From assembly GCF_030161115.1 (NCBI RefSeq), contig NZ_BSPQ01000025.1, positions 1 to 64,000 on the forward strand: a DNA stretch of 64,000 nucleotides, read 5' to 3'. The stretch's first letter is position 1, and each line of letters starts with the position of its first letter. The notes below the pieces were generated by a model. That model did no database searches. It saw nothing but the letters and a program-made list of their open reading frames with translations, and was not told where the DNA came from. This DNA comes from Psychromonas marina. Its GTDB lineage: Bacteria; Pseudomonadota; Gammaproteobacteria; Enterobacterales; Psychromonadaceae. The position numbers and the translations under genes were made by a program. This document shows, in pieces, positions 1 to 9,218 of the stretch.

Positions 1-5
1 TGCGT

Positions 6-33
6 ATAATACGCTACCTGTGAACCTTGTCAA
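6..33 (-). promoter_or_regulatory. Strong sigma-70 promoter, proximal of a tandem pair, reading off the left edge
   Basis: Minus strand: -35 TTGACA (28-33), 16-nt spacer, -10 TATTAT (6-11). The -35 is a perfect consensus and the -10 is followed by a GC-containing discriminator. The transcript would leave the window at once, so its gene is not visible. With the second promoter upstream, the arrangement resembles the P1/P2 pair of an rRNA or other stable-RNA operon. That identity is inferred. Confidence 0.6.
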
Positions 34-130
34 CACCTTATTTTAACTAAGATTTTCGACTCAAACTCTAGGAGTTTGTTGGTTCCGACTAGGTTAGTGG
101 CTTGCGCCTCAGTCCTTGTCTGTGCGGCGT

Positions 131-158
131 ATTATAGGGATTGAAACAACATTGGCAA
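131..158 (-). promoter_or_regulatory. Strong sigma-70 promoter, distal of a tandem pair, reading left
   Basis: Minus strand: -35 TTGCCA (153-158), 16-nt spacer, perfect -10 TATAAT (131-136), then a GC-rich discriminator (ACGCCGC), the type linked to stringent/ppGpp control of stable-RNA promoters. It lies about 125 bp upstream of the second promoter, and the DNA above it (160-240) is AT-rich, as an UP element would be. A 7-bp hairpin lies between the two promoters at 62-78. Confidence 0.6.
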
Positions 159-360
159 GTCTTTATTGGTGATTATTTCAATAAAATGTTTAAGTGCTCA
201 AATAGGCAACACAATGTATAAATTTCACTCTTTTTATAGCCTTTTCAGTTAAAAAACAGGTAAAAGTTCAAGCAATAGAAGCGCTATTCGTGAGCTGCAC
301 TTCTTTAATAACGTTATATCTATTAATAATTGTTACGCAATGGGCAATAAACTACTTAAA

Positions 361-401
361 TATACTCAATCTAACTAAGTTAATTAGTTAGATTGAGTAT
401 A
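361..401. repeat. 18-bp perfect inverted repeat with 5-nt loop
   Basis: Left arm 361-378 and right arm 384-401 are exact reverse complements; the loop is GTTAA. The stem is AT-rich and neither side has a T-tract, so it is not a standard terminator. It stands alone in a gene-free stretch between the left-edge promoters and the fusA2 tail copy. Its function is unknown. Confidence 0.7.
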
Positions 402-726
402 AATTCTTTACATCGTAATATTTATTAAATCTCTGCCAATTTAAATAGTAATTTCTAACTATATTCACTTTATTATATGTATTTCAATTATTCCGTTCAG
501 CCAAACGCTAGACTCCTTAACATTTTTTTAAACCGTAATGCTGAAACAAACTATTACCTTTCGCTGCCTAATATTAGAATACTGGATAAAAATCATTTAA
601 CTAAGGTAATTCATTCGCTGCTGATCTGCTCAATTGTAATTTTCTAGATCATAACTTCAGCTTCTAAAAGAGATAAGGCGTGTAGTGAACGGAGTTGTAC
701 AGCCCAGCATTTAAAAATTTGAAGCA

Positions 727-948
727 TAAAAAAAGCCCTAACAACTTTCGTTGTTAGGGCTTTAAAAGAATTAACTAGCTAATTAAGAAAAATTATTTCT
801 TAGCAGCTGCTTTTTCTTCTTTAACTTTCTCGATCACTGCATCAGCAACTGATGAAGGACAAGGCATTTATTTTTTGAACTCCATAGAGAACTGACCACG
901 GCCTGAAGTCATTGTACGTAGTGAACTGAATTTAATGCCCAAACATTT
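727..948 (-). repeat. Decayed tandem copy of the fusA2 3' end and terminator
   Basis: This stretch matches 961-1178 at a constant offset of 234 bp from the terminator up to about 926, after which a 4-nt indel and divergence appear. It contains a terminator plus roughly the last 50 codons of the neighbouring EF-G gene. Near its centre the codons for Asn-Tyr have become AAA-TAA, so an in-frame stop interrupts the copy. It has no start and cannot be a gene. It lies downstream of fusA2 in the same orientation, as a tandem duplication of the gene tail would. Confidence 0.85.
735..760 (-). terminator. Intrinsic terminator in the fusA2 tail copy
   Basis: An 11-bp perfect stem (735-745 with 750-760) with loop TTTC is followed on the minus strand by seven T residues. 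It is identical in stem and loop to the terminator directly behind fusA2. Confidence 0.8.
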
Positions 949-968
949 TTTGTTTCAGGCACAAAAAA

Positions 969-994
969 GCCCTAACAACTTTCGTTGTTAGGGC
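969..994 (-). terminator. Intrinsic terminator of fusA2
   Basis: An 11-bp perfect stem (969-979 with 984-994), 4-nt loop, and a T-tract on the minus strand, 33 nt past the stop codon of the EF-G gene. Confidence 0.88.
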
Positions 995-1026
995 TTTAAA
1001 AGAATTGACTAGCTAGTTAAGAAAAA

Positions 1027-3120
1027 TTATTTCTTAGCAGCTGCTTTTTCTTCTTTAACTTTCTCGATCACTGCATCAGCAACTGATGAAGGACAAGGCA
1101 TGTAGTTTTTGAACTCCATAGAGAACTGACCACGGCCTGAAGTCATTGTACGTAGTGAACCGATGTAACCAAACATTTCTGAAAGTGGAACGTCAGCTTT
1201 AATACGAACACCAGAAGCACCAGGCTCTTGACCAGCGATCATGCCACGACGACGACTAAGGTCACCGATTACATCACCAACGTGATCATCAGGCGTAAAT
1301 ACGTCTACAGCCATCATAGGCTCAAGAAGTTGTGCGCCTGCTTTAGGGATAGACTGACGGAATGCACCACGTGCTGCTAATTCAAATGCTACTGCAGATG
1401 AATCCACGGCGTGGAAGCCACCATCATAAAGTTCGATTTCAACGTCAAGTACAGGGAAACCAGCAAGTACACCAGTATCCATCATGCCTTTAAAGCCTTT
1501 CTCGATAGCTGGGAAGAACTCTTTTGGTACATTACCACCAACAACGATAGAGTTGAAAGTGAAGCCTGAACCAGGTTCGCCAGGCTTGATACGGTAATCG
1601 ATTTTACCGAATTGACCAGAACCACCAGATTGTTTCTTATGCGTGTAAGAATCTTCAACTTCTGCCGTGATAGTTTCACGGTAAGCAACTTGAGGTTCAC
1701 CAACTACTAGGTCAACGCCGTAAGTACGCTTAAGAATGTCTACTTTAATGTCTAAGTGAAGCTCACCCATACCAGACAGGATTGTTTCGCCTGAATCTTG
1801 GTCAGTTTCAACTTTAAACGTAGGATCTTCTGCAACCATTTTACCGATAGCAATACCCATTTTCTCAGTAGAACCTTTATCTTTTGGTGTAACAGAGATA
1901 GAGATTACTGGGTTAGGGAAAACCATTGCTTCTAGAATGATCGGGTCTTTTGGATCACATAGTGTGTGACCAGTTTGAACGTTAGTCTTCATACCAACGA
2001 TAGCGATGATATCACCCGCTTGTGCAGATTGAAGTTCGTTACGATCATCAGCTTGCATTTCACACATACGACCAACACGCTCAGTTTTACCTGTAGCAGC
2101 GTTCATGATGGTATCGCCTTTCTTAAGCGTACCAGAGTAGATACGTACGAAAGTTAATGAACCAAAACGGTCATCTGTAATTTTAAATGCTAGTGCTTTA
2201 AATGTTTCTGAAGCGTCAACAAGTGCGAATTTACCGTTAGGCTCGCCTTCTTCATCTGTAAGAGGTTGTGGATCAACATCTGTAGGACAAGGTAGGTAAT
2301 CAACAACAGCATCAAGAATGTTTTGAACACCCTTGTTTTTGAATGCAGAACCACAGTAAGTCGGGAAGAAGTCCATTGTACGAGTACCAGCACGGATACA
2401 ACGCTTAATGTCAGCTAAAGATGGCTCTTCGCCTTCAAGGTAAGCTTCAAGTAGCTCATCATCTTGACCTAAAGCTTCTTCAAGTAACATTTCACGGTAT
2501 TCTTCTACTTTGTCAACCATGTCCGCAGGAACATCTTCAACTGTGTAGTTTTCTGGAAGACCAGTGTCATCCCAAATAAATGCTTTACGAGTAAGTAGAT
2601 CAACAACACCAACGAAATCGTCTTCGATACCGATTGGTAGAACCATTACTAGTGGGTTAGCACCTAGTACGTCTTGAGTTTGCTTAACAACGCGGTAGAA
2701 ATCAGCACCCATACGGTCTAATTTGTTTACGAAGATAATACGTGCAACTTCTGAGTCATTCGCATAACGCCAGTTAGTTTCTGATTGTGGTTCAACACCA
2801 CCAGAACCACAGAATACACCGATGCCGCCATCAAGTACTTTAAGAGAACGATATACTTCAACTGTGAAGTCAACGTGTCCAGGAGTATCGATAACGTTAA
2901 AACGGTGATTGTCCCAGAAACAAGTTACAGCAGCAGACTGGATAGTAATACCGCGCTCAGCTTCCTGTTCCATGAAGTCAGTTGTAGATTCGCCGTCATG
3001 TACTTCACCAGTTTTGTGGATCTGGCCAGTAAGTTTTAGGATACGTTCTGTAGTCGTGGTTTTACCCGCATCAACGTGCGCGAAAATACCAATATTTCTG
3101 TATTTTGATAAATCTGTCAT
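1027..3120 (-). CDS. fusA2: Elongation factor G, second paralogue
   Basis: A 697-residue translational GTPase of the EF-G family. The P-loop [13 protein letters not shown] is near residues 14-26, the DTPGH switch II motif near 78-82 and NKLDRMGAD near 132-140, followed by the usual EF-G domains II-V. It is full length but clearly different in sequence from the str-operon EF-G at 38800-40893 (for example [15 protein letters not shown] against [15 protein letters not shown]). Many marine gammaproteobacteria carry such a second EF-G; whether it works in translocation, ribosome recycling or stress cannot be read here. It is monocistronic, with a -10-like element at 3168-3173 upstream and a terminator at 969-994 downstream. 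A broken copy of its 3' end follows at 727-948. Confidence 0.93.
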   Translation of the reverse strand: MTDLSKYRNIGIFAHVDAGKTTTTERILKLTGQIHKTGEVHDGESTTDFMEQEAERGITIQSAAVTCFWDNHRFNVIDTPGHVDFTVEVYRSLKVLDGGIGVFCGSGGVEPQSETNWRYANDSEVARIIFVNKLDRMGADFYRVVKQTQDVLGANPLVMVLPIGIEDDFVGVVDLLTRKAFIWDDTGLPENYTVEDVPADMVDKVEEYREMLLEEALGQDDELLEAYLEGEEPSLADIKRCIRAGTRTMDFFPTYCGSAFKNKGVQNILDAVVDYLPCPTDVDPQPLTDEEGEPNGKFALVDASETFKALAFKITDDRFGSLTFVRIYSGTLKKGDTIMNAATGKTERVGRMCEMQADDRNELQSAQAGDIIAIVGMKTNVQTGHTLCDPKDPIILEAMVFPNPVISISVTPKDKGSTEKMGIAIGKMVAEDPTFKVETDQDSGETILSGMGELHLDIKVDILKRTYGVDLVVGEPQVAYRETITAEVEDSYTHKKQSGGSGQFGKIDYRIKPGEPGSGFTFNSIVVGGNVPKEFFPAIEKGFKGMMDTGVLAGFPVLDVEIELYDGGFHAVDSSAVAFELAARGAFRQSIPKAGAQLLEPMMAVDVFTPDDHVGDVIGDLSRRRGMIAGQEPGASGVRIKADVPLSEMFGYIGSLRTMTSGRGQFSMEFKNYMPCPSSVADAVIEKVKEEKAAAKK

Positions 3121-3167
3121 TTTTTATACTCTGTTTAGTAAAAAATCGTTGTCAATATTCCGCGCGC

Positions 3168-3173
3168 ATTATA
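3168..3173 (-). promoter_or_regulatory. Probable -10 element of the fusA2 promoter
   Basis: A perfect TATAAT on the minus strand, 48 nt before the start codon, followed by a GC-rich discriminator (GCGCGC) typical of growth-rate-controlled translation genes. No good -35 hexamer is visible at the usual spacing, so only the -10 is annotated. Confidence 0.5.
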
Positions 3174-3327
3174 CCTAAGCTTGTTGTTAAACAGAACACA
3201 GAATTTGCAAAAAACCGAAAATATGTTGTTTTTTTCACCGCTAATTTGCTTAAATTTAGCAAAAACGACAAATTTTCAGGGCGAAGCAGTAAAGATTAGT
3301 CCTGTTATGAATGAAGGACAATTTTTA

Positions 3328-4260
3328 TTACGCAATTAAAACCAATGTAAATAACATCGCAAATACGAAGGTGCTAATCGCAGTATTTTTCAACTGCTCA
3401 TTAAATACATCACCCGATTGCAGGTTTTCATCAATCGCAGCTTTGAGCGCCAAAGTACTTTTTATTAATGGGCTCATCGCTAATAAGAAAACATATTGCC
3501 ATGTCTCGGAGCCTTCTAAACTAGCCAAATAAAAACTCGCAAACAAGGCTGCACAAGTAATTAGTGCGACATGATATTTAAATGCCACATCGCGACCGAA
3601 GATGACGACTAATGTCGTCTTATTATATTTAGTATCATTTTCCACATCGCGTATATTATTAATATTTAATACAGAAGCAGATAACATGCCAATACTAGAA
3701 GCAGGTAACAGCAAAGACCAGTTCGCGCTTAGCCCATATAAATAGAAACTACCGATCACCCCTAGTAAGCCAAAAAAAACAAAGACAGCAAGATCTCCCA
3801 TCGCACGGTAGCCATAGGGGACTTTACCCATGGTATAAGTAATGGCAGCAATAATCGCTATTGCACCTAACCCTAAGAAAAGTATCCAGCTAAAAAGATC
3901 CCCCTCGAGTGCAACCGTTAACAACCCAATACCGCTACACAACGTCAATAGTGTGATAAATATAATGGCAAACTTCATTTCTTTTTGTGTAATCGCACCG
4001 GTTTGCATTGCACGCAAAGGTCCGATCCTATTTTCATCATCGGCACCTGTCATGGCATCGCCATAATCATTCGCCAAGTTAGAAAGAATCTGTAATAACA
4101 ACGCTGTTATTAACGATAATAAAAAAATTTTGACGTTAAAAATTTGCTCATGGGTAGCGATACCTGCAGCGACAATAATCGAAGCAGTTGCAAGCGGTAA
4201 CGTACGTAAACGTAAGGCAGTTAACCAAACGGAAAGGTTCTTCATCGAATTATCCAACAT
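3328..4260 (-). CDS. menA: 1,4-dihydroxy-2-naphthoate polyprenyltransferase
   Basis: A 310-residue inner-membrane UbiA-family prenyltransferase that attaches the polyprenyl chain to 1,4-dihydroxy-2-naphthoate to give demethylmenaquinone. The family signature LQILSNLANDYGDAMTGADD (about residues 56-75) carries the Asp-rich Mg-diphosphate motif and is followed by RIGPLRAMQTG. Several hydrophobic helices cover the rest. The length fits the E. coli enzyme. It is divergent from menF across about 80 bp, so the menaquinone genes here form two opposed units. A second Met at residue 6 could also be the start. Confidence 0.93.
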   Translation of the reverse strand: MLDNSMKNLSVWLTALRLRTLPLATASIIVAAGIATHEQIFNVKIFLLSLITALLLQILSNLANDYGDAMTGADDENRIGPLRAMQTGAITQKEMKFAIIFITLLTLCSGIGLLTVALEGDLFSWILFLGLGAIAIIAAITYTMGKVPYGYRAMGDLAVFVFFGLLGVIGSFYLYGLSANWSLLLPASSIGMLSASVLNINNIRDVENDTKYNKTTLVVIFGRDVAFKYHVALITCAALFASFYLASLEGSETWQYVFLLAMSPLIKSTLALKAAIDENLQSGDVFNEQLKNTAISTFVFAMLFTLVLIA

Positions 4261-4339
4261 CTATATTGTGGCAGGGTTAATTTCAGGCTACATTAACAAA
4301 ATCGAAACTATATAAATAGCCAAGAGCGATTTTAATGCA

Positions 4340-5608
4340 ATGATTGAAAAAATCTGCAAAGAATTACAACAATTTAAAAATGTACAGGGAGAAACCCCTG
4401 ACAACAATCTAACTATCTCACTTGATAAATTTCCATTACTAACCCTAGTAAAAGCACAAACAGCGATTTTTCCCGCTATCTACTGGCAAGATAAAGAGCA
4501 ACAGCAAACCATTGCTTGCTTGGGGGCTATTGAAGATATTAACACTATTCCAGAAGCTGTCGGTGAAGCCCGATATTATGGTGGACTAGCTTTCCAACAA
4601 CAGGGAGAGCAGTGGCCTAACTTTCCTGAAATACGTTTTATCCGACCAGCATTAGAGTTTATTGAAGAGAACAATCAACTCACATTAACCTGCCACTTTA
4701 ACGGCCAATTCAGCATCGATGAAACGATTGAAATAGTCACAAAACTGCACTATCCACTCGCACTAGAAAGATTATCCGTCAATACATTAACCCGCACAGA
4801 TCTACCCGATAAAAAACAATGGGCGGAATTAGTCGACTTATCAATAGAGTATAAAGCGCTCTTGCCAAAGGTAGTGCTCTCACGCCAAACGGAATTATGC
4901 TGTGAAGAAAGCGTTAATCATTGTGACCTGCTAGGGCAATGGCAACTTGCTAACCCAAGTAGTTTTCATTTTAGCTTTCAATTTTGCAAAGAGACTGCTT
5001 TTATAGGCTGCTCGCCAGAACGATTATTTAGCCGTGAAGAGAATAGGCTTCAAACGGAAGCGCTAGCTGGCACCGTCAATCGCGGCAGAAATGAGCGTGA
5101 AGATAAACTATTATTACAAAGTTTATTAACTGATAAAAAAATTGATAGAGAAAACTATTTAGTTCAAGAGTTTATTATCGCCAATTTAAAACGTTTAAAA
5201 GCGCAAGTATCCTGCTCTGAACCGCATGTAATGCAACTTCACAATGTGCAGCACTTATGCGTACCTATTCAAGCACAACTAAATGCCCAAACCAGCGATG
5301 CCGAACTACTTTATAAGTTACACCCAACCCCCGCAGTGGGTGGCAGTCCTAAATTACCCGCATTACAATTTATCAATGACAATGAGCCCTACTTGCGAGG
5401 ATGGTATGCCGGTGCAGTCGGTTATATTAGTGAACAAAAGAGTGATTTCAGTGTCGCTATTCGTAGCGCTTTAATTGAGAGTAATCGAATAAAGTTATTT
5501 GCTGGTGCGGGGATTGTGACCGGCTCTATTGCTGAACAAGAATGGCAAGAATTAGACAATAAAATACACACCATTTTGAATATTATTACGCCACAGGCTG
5601 CTCTGTAA
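4340..5608 (+). CDS. menF: Isochorismate synthase (menaquinone type)
   Basis: A 422-residue chorismate-binding enzyme that converts chorismate to isochorismate, the entry step of menaquinone synthesis. The C-terminal chorismate-utilising domain shows TEALAGTVNRGR (about 252-263), HPTPAVGGSPK (about 329-339) and GWYAGAVGY (about 355-363). No isochorismatase or siderophore genes are nearby, and the gene is joined to menD, so MenF is preferred over EntC. The stop codon overlaps the menD start (TAATG), giving translational coupling. The Shine-Dalgarno sequence before the chosen ATG is weak. Confidence 0.92.
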   Translation: MIEKICKELQQFKNVQGETPDNNLTISLDKFPLLTLVKAQTAIFPAIYWQDKEQQQTIACLGAIEDINTIPEAVGEARYYGGLAFQQQGEQWPNFPEIRFIRPALEFIEENNQLTLTCHFNGQFSIDETIEIVTKLHYPLALERLSVNTLTRTDLPDKKQWAELVDLSIEYKALLPKVVLSRQTELCCEESVNHCDLLGQWQLANPSSFHFSFQFCKETAFIGCSPERLFSREENRLQTEALAGTVNRGRNEREDKLLLQSLLTDKKIDRENYLVQEFIIANLKRLKAQVSCSEPHVMQLHNVQHLCVPIQAQLNAQTSDAELLYKLHPTPAVGGSPKLPALQFINDNEPYLRGWYAGAVGYISEQKSDFSVAIRSALIESNRIKLFAGAGIVTGSIAEQEWQELDNKIHTILNIITPQAAL

Positions 5609-7335
5609 TGAAAAATCAAACAATATTCCCATCCACCCATAGCAATATTAATCAGCTATGGGCTTCAATTTTCATTGAAGAGTTAATACGCCATGGAATT
5701 ACAGAGTTCTGCATTGCACCCGGTTCTCGCTCAACGCCATTAACACTAGCGATAGCCAATCACGCCGAAGCAAACACTCACATACATTTTGATGAGCGCG
5801 GGTTAGGTTTTTTAGCTATAGGGTTAAGCCAAGCGAGTCAAAAACCAGTGGTCATTGTTACTACCTCGGGCACTGCGGTTGCTAACCTATATCCAGCAGT
5901 GATTGAAGCAAGGCAGAGCAGTATTCCTTTAATTATCATCTCCGCCGATAGACCCGCCGAACTACTTAACTGTGGAGCAAATCAAGCGATTGAACAACAT
6001 CGTATTTTTGCTAACTACCCGGTTTTTTTCACCCAGATAGTACAACCAACGACAGAGATTAAAGCGAACTACCTGTTAACGACGATTGATCATGGTTTAA
6101 ACCAACAACATAACCAACCAGGCCCTATTCATTTTAATATCGCCTTCGCTGAACCACTCTACCCTAATGGTGAGACTCTAGATTATTTTGACTATTTAAG
6201 TGGCTTGCAAAATTGGCGAGAGAATAATATTACCTTTACCCAATATATTAACAGCCAAGGTTATACAGTTCCTGAGTGTAGCAATCTAAGTGGTAAAAAG
6301 ATCCTTGTTGTTATCGCTAAAATGCAGAGTATTGATCAGGCTCGAGCGATTACCCTATTTTGTAAAAACAATAACATCGCCCTACTCACGGATATCCAAT
6401 CCTCCCAAAGCGGTGTGAGTAATAATCTCAGCTATTATGACCTGCTGTTGATTAATGATGATTTTAAAAAACTATTACAACAAGCTGATATCATTATTCA
6501 ATTTGGTGAGCAGATAATCAGTAAGCGTTTAGCAACATTTATCGCCAACTTTGAGGGTGAATCACACTTGGTCAACCAAGGTACAACACGTATCGACCCC
6601 GACCATCAGCTTGATAAACGTTTTATCTGCACAGCAACACAGTGGATAACCGCGCAACAGGTTATGCCAACAAAAGCCAATGAAAATTGGCATAGCTCAT
6701 TACAACAAGCTCATGATCATTTATCCAAACAGATAATTAAGCCGTTTATTAACAACCAACCTTATAGTGAAATGAGTGTCATTAAGCAACTTGATACACT
6801 ATTAATAAAAAATGCTCCGCTGTTTATTGGTAATAGTATGCCAATTCGTTTTGCCGATATGCTAATGAGCGAATGCCAATCTCCAATCTTTACTAATCGA
6901 GGGGCAAGTGGGATAGACGGTTTGCTGGCAAGTGCTATTGGCGTTGCCAAAAAAAGCAGTAAAGTAACCACACTATTAATTGGTGACAGCTCTTTTTTAT
7001 ATGATTTAAATTCACTCTCTTTACTAAAACAGCTTGCAACCCCATTTATCATTGTGCTGATTAATAATGATGGTGGTGCTATTTTTAATTTGCTACCCGT
7101 GCCAGAAGAACAGAAAAAAAACTTTTATCAGTTGCCACACGGTCTAAACTTTAAAGCAAGCTGCGAGCAGTTTGGCATTGATTATTACAACCCAAATCAA
7201 GAAGTTGATTTTAAAGATATTTATACTAAATGCTTACAAGGCAAGCACTCCCTAATCGAAATAACGCTGCCCAACCAACAAAGCGCCACTCAACTTGAGC
7301 AATTAAAGGAGCAGATTCAAGATGCCACTTTATAA
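5608..7335 (+). CDS. menD: 2-succinyl-5-enolpyruvyl-6-hydroxy-3-cyclohexene-1-carboxylate synthase
   Basis: A 575-residue thiamine-diphosphate enzyme that joins isochorismate and 2-oxoglutarate in the second menaquinone step. The N-terminal PYR domain has CIAPGSRSTPL (about 30-40) and DERGLGF with the expected catalytic Glu. The C-terminal PP domain has the ThDP-Mg motif beginning GDSSFLYDLNS and ending at INNDGG. The start overlaps the menF stop, and the end overlaps menH by 14 nt. Its length and domain order match the E. coli enzyme. Confidence 0.95.
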   Translation: MKNQTIFPSTHSNINQLWASIFIEELIRHGITEFCIAPGSRSTPLTLAIANHAEANTHIHFDERGLGFLAIGLSQASQKPVVIVTTSGTAVANLYPAVIEARQSSIPLIIISADRPAELLNCGANQAIEQHRIFANYPVFFTQIVQPTTEIKANYLLTTIDHGLNQQHNQPGPIHFNIAFAEPLYPNGETLDYFDYLSGLQNWRENNITFTQYINSQGYTVPECSNLSGKKILVVIAKMQSIDQARAITLFCKNNNIALLTDIQSSQSGVSNNLSYYDLLLINDDFKKLLQQADIIIQFGEQIISKRLATFIANFEGESHLVNQGTTRIDPDHQLDKRFICTATQWITAQQVMPTKANENWHSSLQQAHDHLSKQIIKPFINNQPYSEMSVIKQLDTLLIKNAPLFIGNSMPIRFADMLMSECQSPIFTNRGASGIDGLLASAIGVAKKSSKVTTLLIGDSSFLYDLNSLSLLKQLATPFIIVLINNDGGAIFNLLPVPEEQKKNFYQLPHGLNFKASCEQFGIDYYNPNQEVDFKDIYTKCLQGKHSLIEITLPNQQSATQLEQLKEQIQDATL

Positions 7336-8101
7336 ACAACAACAAGGCTGTGCCAAGAAACCTACCCTGGTTTTTTTACATGGTTTTTTAGGCAGCAGTA
7401 ACGATTGGAATGAAACCATCGCTTTACTCAAGGAAGATTTTCATTGCATCGCAATTGACTTGCCCGGACACGGAGGCTCTGTTGCCATTGAAGGGTCGCT
7501 AACCGATGGATTTAATCACTTCCATCGATTGCTGCAAAATATGCTTAATGAGCTTAATGTAACGCAATACGTAATCGTCGGTTACTCTCTCGGAGGTCGA
7601 CTTGCTCTTGATTATGCTCGTTCACAAAGCGATCCTCGCTTAACTGCCTTAATATTAGAATCAAGCCATATTGGATTAGCAGATCAATACGCTAAAGAAC
7701 GTCGTTTGATGGATGACCATAGCTGGGCAAAAACTTTTGCAACAGAGGGAGTTATAGAAGCCCTATCTGAATGGTATGAACAAGAGATATTTAGCGATCT
7801 CAGCGACAGAAAGAAAGAGATGTTCATTAACAAACGCGCACATAATTATGGTGTGCCATTAGCAAACATGTTGTTATCCACAAGCTTAGGTAAGCAGATA
7901 TATGCAATGCCTTATTTACAACAAACGACATTACCCATCTCTTACTGCGTTGGTGCTAAAGATAAAAAATTCAGAGGCGTTGCAGATCAGCTCTGTGGCT
8001 TAAAAAATATTAATGTTACCGAATTTGAAAAAGCAGGACATAATATTCACCAAGAAAATGTGCAACAGTTTGCACAATTTATTCGCCAACAGTTAAAATA
8101 A
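7322..8101 (+). CDS. menH: 2-succinyl-6-hydroxy-2,4-cyclohexadiene-1-carboxylate synthase
   Basis: A 259-residue alpha/beta hydrolase that removes pyruvate from the MenD product. It shows the oxyanion region LVFLHGFLGSSNDW (about 16-29), the nucleophile elbow GYSLGGR (Ser near residue 90) and a late catalytic His in KAGHNIHQEN. The start lies inside the end of menD, preceded by an AAGGAG ribosome site. The men context fixes the function; alone the sequence could only be called an alpha/beta hydrolase. Confidence 0.92.
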   Translation: MPLYKQQQGCAKKPTLVFLHGFLGSSNDWNETIALLKEDFHCIAIDLPGHGGSVAIEGSLTDGFNHFHRLLQNMLNELNVTQYVIVGYSLGGRLALDYARSQSDPRLTALILESSHIGLADQYAKERRLMDDHSWAKTFATEGVIEALSEWYEQEIFSDLSDRKKEMFINKRAHNYGVPLANMLLSTSLGKQIYAMPYLQQTTLPISYCVGAKDKKFRGVADQLCGLKNINVTEFEKAGHNIHQENVQQFAQFIRQQLK

Positions 8102-8167
8102 CACCAGTAATATCTTGTATCTATACGCGGTGCAATAACTTAAACAACACAATAGAGTCCTTTATTT

Positions 8168-9007
8168 ATGACAGATTTTTACGCTCCTATCACATGGTTA
8201 AACAGCGAGTTAACATTCAGTGACATCAACTATGTAAAAGCGGATGGTATTGCCAAAATCACCATCAATCGCCCACAAGTTCGAAATGCATTTCGTCCAC
8301 AAACAGTCAATGAGATGATGCAGGCGATGAGTGACGCACGCTATGACGACTCTATTGGCGTGATTATTTTAACCGGTGAAGGCGATCTTGCCTTTTGCTC
8401 TGGTGGTGACCAAAGTATTCGTGGTGACTCAGGCTATAAGGATGAAATTGGTGGCGGGCATCATCTCAATGTATTAGATTTTCAACGTCAAATACGTACT
8501 TGCCCAAAGCCAGTGATCGCGATGGTAGCAGGTTATGCGGTTGGCGGTGGTCATGTTTTACATATGATGTGTGATTTAACTATTGCGGCCGATAATGCAA
8601 AATTTGGTCAAACAGGGCCTAAAGTGGGTTCTTTTGACGGAGGTTGGGGTGCTAGCTATATGGCGCGCATTGTTGGTCAAAAGAAAGCACGTGAAATCTG
8701 GTTCCTATGTCGCATGTATGATGCGCAAGAAGCTATTGATATGGGATTAGTTAACACCGTCGTACCTCTTGCTGATTTAGAAAAAGAGACAGTAAAATGG
8801 TGTCGTGAAATTTTACAAAATAGTCCAATGGCACTGCGCTGCTTAAAAGCGGCATTAAATGCGGATTGTGATGGACAAGCAGGCCTACAAGAATTAGCGG
8901 GTAATGCAACAATGTTATTTTACATGAGTGAAGAGGGTCAAGAAGGCCGTAACGCTTATAATGAAAAGCGCAAGCCAGACTTCTCTAAATTTGGCCGTAA
9001 CCCATAA
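8168..9007 (+). CDS. menB: 1,4-dihydroxy-2-naphthoyl-CoA synthase
   Basis: A 279-residue crotonase-family enzyme that closes the naphthoquinone ring from O-succinylbenzoyl-CoA. The oxyanion-hole segments [10 protein letters not shown] and [11 protein letters not shown] and the MenB-specific [18 protein letters not shown] are all present. The last places the Gly that marks bicarbonate-using MenB proteins. It lies 66 bp after menH in the same orientation. menC and menE, which often follow, are absent from the window, so the pathway must be completed elsewhere. Confidence 0.95.
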   Translation: MTDFYAPITWLNSELTFSDINYVKADGIAKITINRPQVRNAFRPQTVNEMMQAMSDARYDDSIGVIILTGEGDLAFCSGGDQSIRGDSGYKDEIGGGHHLNVLDFQRQIRTCPKPVIAMVAGYAVGGGHVLHMMCDLTIAADNAKFGQTGPKVGSFDGGWGASYMARIVGQKKAREIWFLCRMYDAQEAIDMGLVNTVVPLADLEKETVKWCREILQNSPMALRCLKAALNADCDGQAGLQELAGNATMLFYMSEEGQEGRNAYNEKRKPDFSKFGRNP

Positions 9008-9030
9008 CCACAATTTAAGAAGAGCTAACA

Positions 9031-9062
9031 CATAAAGGGGCATTATTAATTACCTCTTTATG
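9031..9062 (+). terminator. Hairpin after menB, possible weak terminator
   Basis: A 10-bp stem with one G-U pair (9031-9040 with 9053-9062) begins 24 nt after the menB stop. There is no T-tract, so this is a mRNA 3'-end hairpin at best. Confidence 0.35.
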
Positions 9063-9218
9063 AATACCAACAAAACCCATAGGCAACGACTATCAATGCA
9101 ATTGAAATAAACAATTCGATTATTGCTATCATTTCCTGCATTGTTGTTACTTAATGGGGTTGTTTACCCTGCATAATATTGATTGTTAACATTTTATCTA
9201 ATAAAAAAGGAAATTCTC

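Larger units (their letters stand above)
1..1026. other. Gene-free region at the left edge
   Basis: No plausible gene was found in either strand here. Contents: tandem leftward promoters (6-158), an 18-bp inverted repeat (361-401), and a decayed copy of the fusA2 3' end with its own terminator (about 727-948). I see nothing recognisable at 402-720, which is AT-rich. Confidence 0.6.

Noticed and set aside
727-948. A third small EF-G-like gene
   Set aside because: It has only the last about 50 codons, no start, and an in-frame stop; it is a duplicated tail.
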